NCBI GenBank assembly: GCA_032690845.1
Contig: CM064426.1
Span: 63,154,631-63,218,630 of the forward strand
Direction: 5' to 3'
DNA from: Eleusine coracana subsp. coracana
Taxonomy: Eukaryota > Streptophyta > Magnoliopsida > Poales > Poaceae
Length of the DNA: 64,000 nucleotides
Shown: positions 56,311-64,000 of the stretch, in pieces
Layout of the letters: the number at the start of each line of letters is the position of its first letter
How positions within the stretch are numbered: position 1 is the stretch's first letter
Program-made: the position numbers and the translations under genes
The notes under the pieces: generated by a model
What the model was told of the DNA's origin: nothing
Seen by the model: only the letters and a program-made list of their open reading frames with translations
Database searches by the model: none

Positions 56311-57438
56311 TGAGCTTGTTGGTCGTAGTTACGCACCCACTAATATACCATAAGAGGATGGTGTACAGTTGTAACTCTTTTTTCCTTAGAGTATTCCAAG
56401 GTTATCGAATCCACAGGGAACGAGCGGAACTATTACTATTAAAGGGTTACTAATAGATTGCAATTGTTGGGTTGGTGTGAATGATGACTGTGAGAGAGTA
56501 GTGGATGAATGTTATTGGAGATGTAACAAGATAATGAAGGATTCTCTCCTTAGGATTGGTTCACTAGCATGTAACCCTATTCTTATCAACTCGAGTGATG
56601 ACCTTAATATTCTACAAGACATGGTGGTTTGGTTCGCCCCGACTGTCACTACAGAGGTTATTAGCTCCCTACTGGTTTCTTGCACTATGCAATGGGCAAA
56701 AGTGTATTGGCCTATACACTAATGAAAGGGATAAATAGATGCGCAATTAAGTTCATCACATAGATTAAATTCATCAAGAGAGTATCAATAAGTATGAGAG
56801 TTACATGACCAGATCCCCACACCAGAGAAGAGAATATGAGACTACTCGCTCATCCTCCCGCTAAACATAGCAGGGGGATGAGAAATAGTGCTAGAACACG
56901 CACGATCCAATCAGCGCAAGCGTCACGCCGATCAGTGTGACCTCCCTTCTGGTGGTTCTCGTTGGTGTTGACCAACCGCCGCCGCCAAAATCTTGGAACC
57001 CTAGTTCTAACTACTCAATATGGCGATTGTCGTATCTCTCTTGCCTTCTGCTGCCCCCTTGGCTCTTGATAGTTATCTTCCTTTTATACTCGACGGGATT
57101 AGGTCAACTTCCATCGACTCTGACTCATATTGGGCTGGTCCTTCATCTTTCCCGGACTTGGGCTTGTCTTTGTCATCTTTTCCTCCTGCACCAATCGGCG
57201 CGGCATTGGAGCCGATCGGCGCGACTAAGTATCTGGCCCACCTTCGTTGCTCTTTAGTCCTTTATCCATAATTGCCCTGTTTTACACCTGTTTCCAGCAA
57301 TTACATCCAATACAGAACAACTACAAATATATGCAAATATGGGGTTAAATGTTAGTCCAAACCACCAAATAATGATGTAAAACGTCCCTTTTTGGTAGAT
57401 AAAATGGGTAGCTAGAAACCACCAAGAATCACCACCAC
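56311..57438 (-). repeat. 5' LTR of element C (boundaries approximate)
   Basis: The inner edge is TGAGCTTGTTGG or TGTTGG (56311 or 56317) next to the primer binding site; the outer edge is taken at ACCACCACA (57438). The other LTR is not in the window, so the edges are inferred from TG...CA ends and spacing. It contains palindrome pairs at 56905-56940 and 57185-57220. The phrase GGTTATCGAATCCACAGGGA near 56400 is typical of Athila-type LTRs. Confidence 0.65.
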
Positions 57439-58614
57439 AGTTTTGAGGCTCAACCATGAAACATCCGTGCTTCTTGCCTCTCCATGTGTACAGTGTGGAT
57501 CACCCTTGACTTCACCCGATATCCCGATCATCCAGCCCCAAGTCCCCTACTAGTGCCCGATCCACTCGCTGTTGACCGCCAAGTCGACTCCAATGACCTA
57601 CACATCATGAGACAAGCAAACACATTTCCCAACTCCTGCAACTTCACTAATACTTCCACCAACTCTAGTTAGTCATAATCATGACATGCATAAACTCATG
57701 CAATCCCAAGATTCCTGCATTTCAACTCAAACACCAAATCTCCTCAAGTTAATTGCTCATCACATATATTGCAAACCATGGCACATATCCACATGGTTTC
57801 TCACATCACAAGTACGATTTTCCATATACATCCACTTCCGGTCCGCCATCTACATAGTTGCAAAAGAAATGAGTAAATGAAGTGAGATGACCTGTCATCT
57901 CTTTAGTGAAGAAATAGAGTAATAGCAAAAAGACAAACTCAGCATAATCGAAGTGGCATTAAGTCAAACAGGCAATGTGTCAAACAAATCTCAAGAAGCA
58001 TTCACAATCTTAGATGGATTCAGACATCCCATTTAGGGGAAAAGAAGAGAGATAAGGCTAGAGGACAAACACACCATCTCTACAGCTTTCAAGGCCAAAA
58101 GCAGTTCTGAACTAAAGTGGCATTACGTCAAAACATGTAATGGGCGCCAAAGGAATCATGCAGTGTTCAGAAGCTCACCATGAGGAAATATTCATACAAG
58201 ATTGGTCAGGAGCGAGGATGCAGAGGACGAAATTTCAATGTCGATTAGCTTGTCGTGGGCTCGTGTGGCTCACGTGGTAGGGGGAAGGAAGAGGCGTGGT
58301 GCTCTGCGGTCATCAGCAGGAAGGCATAGGTGTGGCACGATAGCGGTAAGGTGGAGGAGCGTGCTGTGGGCATGGGGAAGGTGGAGGCGTATGTGAGGGT
58401 AGCGCTGCCACGTGCCACGGGTCAAGATAGCTCAACCTGCATAGTAGCGCCACGAGCCACTTTGTGAAGACATGCATAGAACTCATAGGCAATGCATTTA
58501 CTTCAAAAGGGGTCGCTAATGAACCACCTGCATAGCAACGCGCCTAGACAAAAAGTGTCACCAATAAAGTATACGTAAAGGTGACACTTTTCAGTGCAAT
58601 GTGTCGGCAATGTT
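57439..58614. other. Unassigned DNA between C and H, possible CACTA-type remnant
   Basis: No gene was recognised. Frames at 57484, 57686 and 58202 lack motifs. Near the right end AAAAGTGTCACC (58551-58562) and GGTGACACTTTT (58580-58591) form a perfect 12-bp inverted pair, resembling subterminal repeats of grass CACTA elements. The stretch 58210-58420 is G-rich. Confidence 0.4.
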
Positions 58615-59120
58615 TGTTGGGGAACGGGGAGCTACGATAGCATGAAACAACTTCTACCATTCAAACAGGAAACCTTGTAAGAGGGGATCATGGATCGTTA
58701 CCACTAGATGCGCAGGCAGAGCGGAAGCAAATGTTGGAGCAGCTCGATCCAATGTAGTCGCGTGTCGGTGTAGAGGAAGTAGTCGATCATGTCAATCATC
58801 TCCTTCTAGTCCAGCCATCTGACACCGCAGCAACAGCAGCACCTCCTCGCAGTATCTACACATACAGGGTTGGAGCACCGTGCGCGGCGTGCTAACATAG
58901 ATAACATGGTTAGGGTTTTGTGGGCGAGAGAGAGGAGTGCGGCGGCTAGGGTTATGGAAGGGTGGTCTATCATACCCCTTGCCCCGCCTCCACTTATGTA
59001 GATCGCTCTAATGGGCCTCGACTAGTTGGCCCATTAGTGGACTAATCCCTTATGGATCAATATTCGTATGACCTAACATACGGATCATATCTGTATTGTC
59101 TCTTGGGCATATCTCCAACA
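58615..59120 (-). repeat. 3' LTR of copia element H
   Basis: 506 bp, TGTTGGGGAACGGGGAGC to GCATATCTCCAACA. On the minus strand it begins TGTTGGAGATATGCCC and is preceded by a purine-rich CAAGTGGGAGAT, the polypurine tract. This LTR start and tract are common in grass copia elements. Confidence 0.83.
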
Positions 59121-60172
59121 ATCTCCCACTTGCACTAGAGACAATCATGTAGGCAAGCAATGTTCCGACCCATTAAGTGTGTGTCCCGTTAGGTTCACAT
59201 GTACATGACAATGATGTGAAAACTATTTTTCAAATCATAAATCAATAGCGGCACCTAGCAGCACATATTGATTCTCGTGTACACATAAAGATGATATCAG
59301 CTAAACCTTTGACATACGCATTCACCGATCCCTTCGCCTCATGTTATCAATCAAGCTCAAGGCGAGATACGTGGCATCCCTGTAATAGCTCGACCATTCA
59401 CTCGAACGTCTAGTGGATTTATCATGACTAACTCTTAATCATCATGATTAACTTTTAATCACATTGGCATGGCCATGCACTTCCAAATCCATCTAACTTG
59501 AGGGGCCCATAGATATCTCTCCTGTTACCAGGAGGGACAAATTCCATCTTTATCACTCACACCCCCACGACATGTTTCATAGCATACCCAAAAATTACCT
59601 TTATGACTACCCAGTTATGGAATAGCATTTGGTAACCCCTAAGTGTGCTATTACACATTATAGGAATCAATGACAATCTCAGGTCTAAGGATCCTGAAGG
59701 TACATCATACAAGACAACAACTGATGGCACAATAATAACATCTCAGCAGAGTCTATTAGTGGGTCAATCCAACACCATGTTCACCAACATGTGTCCACAT
59801 TATTGATTTGATATCTCCATATCTATGATCTATTAAACATGATCATCAACCAATACATGTGCTAGTCAATTAATCATCATTGTACCACATAATGATAAGG
59901 AACTAGGGATCATTTAGAATAATATTATGAAAGAACAATGAGTTTCACAAACAAGTCACGTACCTGCCAATCAATGAAATAGTTATTACCCAAGGAACTT
60001 AATAACACTTTTATTCAATCACACATAAACATAGACATTACACAATCTCTCATACATTAATCATGTAGATATCTAATACCCATGGATCTCATATGTGCCT
60101 CATGCTTGGGCCGAGAGAGAGGTTTTGTCAACAGATCAACAATGTTTGAATCTGTGTGCACCATGCGTATCT

Positions 60173-61290
60173 TCACATCACCTTGATGAACAATGTCCCG
60201 GATGAGATGAAAATGCCATAGTATGTGTTTGTTCTTTTGATGCGCTCTAGGCTCCTTGGCTTGTACAATGCACCACTATTATCACAATAGAGGTCCATTG
60301 GACTGGACACACTAGGATCCACACCCAACTCAGAAACAAATTTTCTGATCCAAATAGCTTCCTTTGCAGCTTCTGAAGCGGAAAGGTACTCGACCTCCAT
60401 TGTTGAGTCAGCAACCGTATCTTGCTTGGAACTCTTCCAGCTCAACGTGCCTCCGTTAAGGCAAAATACATATCCAGGTTGCAATCTTGAATCATCCTTG
60501 TCGGTTTGGAAACTAGCATCGGTGTAACCATTTACAACGAGCCCTTCCTCACCTCCATAAACTAGGAACATACCCATAGTTCTTCTCAAGTACTTTAGGA
60601 TATTCTTACTAGCCACACAGTGAGCTTCTCCTAGGTTTGACTGGAATATGCTTGTAGCACTTAGAGCAAAAGCTACATCTGGGCGCGTACATATCATGGC
60701 ATACATGATGGATCCGATAGCCGAAGCATATGTGATCGCTTTCATCTTCTCTACCTCATCAAGTGTCGAAGGACACTGAGTCTTGCTAAGAGTAATGCCA
60801 TGTGACATTGGCAAGAAACCTTTCTTAGAATCTTAGGTATTGAACTATTTCAATACCTTGTCAATGTACGTGTCTTGGCTTAATCCAATTAGCCTTTTTT
60901 ATCTATCTCTATAGATCTTAATGCCCAAAATGTATGATGCCTCTCCCAAGTCCTTCATTGAGAAACTTTTTCTTAATGAAGACTTAACATCTTCAAGCAT
61001 TGGAATATTATTTCCAATCAACAATATGTCATCCACATAAAGGACTAGAAATACGAGTGCGCCCCCACTAGCCTTTTTGTAAGCACAAGGCTCTTCTTCA
61101 TTTTTGATGAAGCCAAACCTTTTGACTTTCTCATCAAAACAAAGGTTCCAACTCTGAGATGCTTGCTTCAGTCCATAAATGGACTTCCAAAGTTTTCATA
61201 TTTTCCCATCCTCAGGCTGTGTCAACAAAACCTTTTTGTGGATCAACAAAACCTTCAGGCTGTGTCATGTACACATCCTCACTTAGGTTT
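60173..61290 (-). pseudogene. Element H reverse transcriptase and RNase H
   Basis: From the G junction it reads NLSEDVYMTQPEGFVDP, then a short partial repeat of this segment and a stop near 61200, IYGLKQASQSWN, ALVFLVLYVDDILLIGNN with the catalytic YVDD (about 61030), and SFSMKDLGEASYILGIKIYR. Stops occur near 60900 and 60835. The long frame 60814-60173 is RNase H with YASAIGSIMYAMICTRPDVA, VNGYTDASFQTDKDD, LSWKSSKQDTVADSTMEVEY and MDLYCDNSGALY. Order and motifs are copia. Likely a Tork/Tnt- or Angela-type lineage; not decided. Confidence 0.85.
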
Positions 61291-61717
61291 TGTCGAGAGA
61301 TAATCTCGATAGTAATACTAGGTATGCGTATGAGTATGAATGCCGGTGGACACAAGACGCAGGGTTTATACAGGTTCAGGCCCCCTTGCAGATAACAACC
61401 CTACGTCCTATTGGTGTTATTGTATAACTAGGGTTCGCACAGGGCAGAAAGTTCCCAATATGAGTTCTGATGATCTCTGAAGACCCCCTGCCCTCCTTAT
61501 ATAACCGAAGCGTAGCAGTTTACATGGTGACCTTTGATTCGGTTACATTTGATTCTATCTATACACCATATCTCTTGACCTAACTTGTAGCCTACTCTAA
61601 AGAAATATCCAAATAGTTATCTTCTGGGCCTTGATCTGCAATGCTTCATAACCAAGCCTTTGGCCCACTCGGCCATATTGCCGAGTGGTTAAGTATCCCA
61701 TATGCATATATGCCACA
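61291..61717 (-). repeat. 3' LTR of element G
   Basis: About 427 bp, plus-strand TGTCGAGAGATAATCTCG to GCATATATGCCACA. It is followed by GTAGCCCCCAAGAAC, the complement of a polypurine tract, so the element is on the minus strand. It resembles the LTR of element D in both ends and in the CCACTCGGCC...AGTGGTTAAGTATCCC segment. A TATATAA box (minus) is near 61497-61504. Confidence 0.8.
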
Positions 61718-62428
61718 GTAGCCCCCAAGAACTTTCCAATTTTGAATACGAATCTTCAACTCATCTTGATCCAAAAAATCTCTTTCCTTGACAATTAATT
61801 AAAAGGCATATTCCATAAGCATAGCCCCTAACTCAGAAGGTGTTGAAATAGACTTTAAAATACCTTGTGAGTTCAAAATGATCAAAGTTAATCCTCCAGC
61901 AAATATCCATGTAATATTTCACCAAAAAATTTATTAAAAAAGATCTATAGCCCCCAAGCTATACACGCAAATGCCACATCCGAGTGATTTTGATAATGGC
62001 TATCCAAAATAATATCCAATCTTGATACTATCACTCCTCTCGAATGTTCTGACAATTATGAAGCATGAAAGTAAATTATCCGAGTGATTCCCAATCACTT
62101 CATAAAATACAGATGTCTTAGCCCCTAGTTATGGGACCCTCAGTCATGAACCGAGTGATACCATTAATTTTCTAAAGGCATTAGCCACAACGTGCCATAA
62201 ATGCCCCAAAATTACTCCCTCTTATCAGGACTGAAAGTTGCAGCCTATTGAACTCGTTAGGTCAACGATCCAATATATAAACAAACTCACACCCCTTCAC
62301 CTTCTTTCACCTTCTCCACCTCGCATCACAGCCACCACCAAGTCGTGCGCTCAAACCCTAGATCTCAGATCTCCATTTCTGCTCGAATAGGTTCACACAT
62401 ATTCATTCCTTCCAAAAGAGCAACTGCA

Positions 62429-63805
62429 ATGGCTTACAAGCAAACTCGCCAGAGCACCAAGGCTCAATCCAAGAAGCAAGCGTCCCCTAGAAAGTCCGAA
62501 GAAGAGGTAACCTTCGACATTCCCACAGGAATCAAGGAGTTCCCTGCTTCCGCTATGGATACAGAAAAAATCAACAGGCTGGTGATGGATGGAGCACTCC
62601 AAGATCAACAAACTAGGGGTTGGATCGAAGCCATAGGTCGAAGATTTCCACAACCCCCAATAGATCAGATTATTGTTTTCGCCTCATTTTTCTACCGTGG
62701 ATTTGGGATCCTCTGTAGCGATTTCTTTCGGGGTCTTCTGTTTTTCTATAGGATAAACCTTGTGAATCTGAATCTGAACTCGATCCTTCACATTTCTATC
62801 TTGATCTATCTGTGCGAAGTATTCTTAGGAATCCTTCCTCATTTTGACATTTTCAAGGAACTGTTTGTTCTAAAATCAAACAGTAGTAATGTAACTGGGG
62901 GCACTGGATTTTAGTTGAGGAACAAATCCAAATATATTGAAGTCCCCCTTCCCTCAACAAACAAAGGATGACATGCAGACTGGTTTTACCATGGAAACCA
63001 TGTACCCCCTTTGTCGAAGTTTACAGCTGAAGCCCCTGTGCCTCGACCTGAGTGGTCCGTGAAGGCAGCCCCCAACACAAAGCCCCAGGTTGATGCCATA
63101 TTGGATCAAATTGCCATGGTAAAATCCAAAGGCTATTGTTGTGTAGATGTTGCCTCTAGCTTCATCTATCGCCGTGTGCAACCCATCAAAAACTGCCATG
63201 TTCCTGGATGGAAATTTCAACTTAAAACAGACCCCACCATGGAGGTGCCTGAAGAATTGTCACAAAGAGAATTAACACTTTGTCTGGAGAACATATTTTC
63301 TTCACTGCTTGATTGGACTCTAGGATCTGCAAAAATTGGGCATCATTCAAAAATTGACAGGAATCGAGTAAGTGATCCCTGCTCATTGTTAAAATTATGA
63401 TATACTATTTATCGTCAATGACTGACTAATATATCGTTCATTATGCAAAATCTTGATGTCTACTCGTCGAACCCACCATTGCCTCCTGTGAGCCGAGAAA
63501 AATTACCCAATCGGCCATCAGCCCCCAAGCGCCATAAGGCTCGCATAGAGGAATATGATAATGATGAATCGCTGGCAGAGAGGATTGCCAGACTACAAGA
63601 GCAGTCAAAAAAGAAGACCCCCGACGAGTCACTAACCACTCGGCAAACTCATGCAGGGGCTAAATCCTCAGAAGGACATAGTCCCCCGAGTGATAAAAAT
63701 GCAAAAAGTGCCACAACAGAAAAAACTTCCGGGAATGCAGAGAAGACCAACACCAACCCGCCCCCGAAACTATCAGGACTGAAGTTTAAGCATCGGTCAA
63801 AGTAA
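62429..63805 (+). pseudogene. Antisense ORF of element G: Transposase_28-like domain
   Basis: Start inferred at the ATG of MAYKQTRQSTKAQSKKQ. The conserved domain reads QIIVFASFFYRGFGILCS, VNLNLNSILHISILIYLCEV and FLGILPHFDIFKELFVL, parallel to the E copy. In-frame TAG (62912) and TGA (about 62970) codons break it; both fit single C-to-T or G-to-A changes. The next part (63011-63370) has AILDQIAMVKSKGYCCVDVA and ends at a GTAAGTG donor. The following piece starts at about 63449 (NLDVYSSNPPLPPVS), where the expected acceptor AG appears as AA. It runs to a second GTAAGTG donor at about 63803, so more exons would follow. A basic bipartite stretch (APKRHKARIEEYDND) is present. Function unknown. 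Confidence 0.65.
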
Positions 63806-64000
63806 GTGTTCCCATTAACGATACAACTAACTAGTTATTGAGTAACTTTGTCTGATGTCACATAACCTGCAGATCAGACCAAACTTCCTGTAGCCACATG
63901 ACTCCCTAGAGCTCGGTCCCTAAAAAAGACCAATCTGACTTGAAGGGTAAACCCTCCAAAGACGGTATCGGCAAAGAAACTGAGTGAAACTGGCACTGCT

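Larger units (their letters stand above)
53919..57438 (-). mobile_element. Element C, right segment: 5' LTR, gag, protease, start of RT
   Basis: The upstream half of the Athila-like minus-strand element that continues at 42323. From right to left: 5' LTR, an aspartate-tRNA-type primer binding site, gag, protease and the first part of reverse transcriptase up to the A insertion. Lineage is based on the Asp-tRNA primer, the gag and pol phrases and the CVPKKGG motif. Confidence 0.87.
58615..61290 (-). mobile_element. Copia element H: 3' part, cut by element G
   Basis: Minus strand, from the 3' LTR through about 1 kb of 3' non-coding DNA (59121-60172) to RNase H and reverse transcriptase (60173-61290). 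At 61291 the LTR of element G begins in the middle of the reverse transcriptase. Upstream domains and 5' LTR lie outside the window or are lost. Confidence 0.83.
61291..64000 (-). mobile_element. Element G: 3' part of a Tat-type gypsy element, runs off the window
   Basis: Minus-strand element: 3' LTR, polypurine tract, 600 bp of non-coding DNA with CCGAGTGAT words like those of element A, then an ORF on the opposite (plus) strand with a Transposase_28-like domain. Gag and pol would lie beyond 64000. The layout mirrors element E. Confidence 0.75.

Overview
This is nuclear DNA from a grass (Poaceae). The evidence is a GC-rich first exon in a chloroplast-targeted gene, typical plant introns, Tourist-like MITEs with TAA target-site duplications, and LTR retrotransposons of grass-type lineages (CRM-like chromovirus, Athila/Tat-type Ty3-gypsy, SIRE-type copia). 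The species cannot be named from the sequence. No prokaryotic, CRISPR, rRNA or tRNA gene signal was seen.

The left third (1-20418) is host-like. It holds two Tourist-like MITEs, a minus-strand receptor-like cytoplasmic kinase gene whose HRD and DFG motifs are degenerate (exons between 3263 and 1856), a complete but dead hAT transposon with an 8-bp duplication (4642-8425), and a five-exon plus-strand gene for the chloroplast NDH subunit T (10271-19619, 234 aa predicted). Intron 1 of that gene is about 7.2 kb because a near-complete antisense L1-type LINE (10733-17262, 14-bp duplication, oligo-A tail) sits in it.

The rest (20419-64000) is a nest of LTR retrotransposons, labelled here F, copia-1, E, D, C, A, B, H and G. 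F (gypsy, minus) is interrupted by copia-1 (plus, SIRE-like, 3' truncated). Copia-1 abuts E (Tat-type, plus, 3' part only), which abuts D (Tat-type, minus, 5' part only). D is inserted into C (Athila-like, minus). C is split inside its reverse transcriptase by A (non-autonomous, 42324-53918), and A is split inside its right LTR by B (CRM-like, 46164-53894). B has a perfect TACCC duplication, and A has a degenerate one. After the C LTR lies about 1.2 kb of unassigned DNA, then copia H (minus), cut by G (Tat-type, minus), which runs off the window.

All retroelement and hAT reading frames carry stops or frameshifts, so the only likely functional protein genes are the NDH-T gene and possibly the kinase-like gene. 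The most notable patterns are element-specific pairs of short CCG/CGG palindromes scattered through LTR and coding DNA of three unrelated retrotransposons, an antisense multi-part ORF shared by Tat-type elements E and G, and a three-level nested insertion whose order is fixed by duplications.
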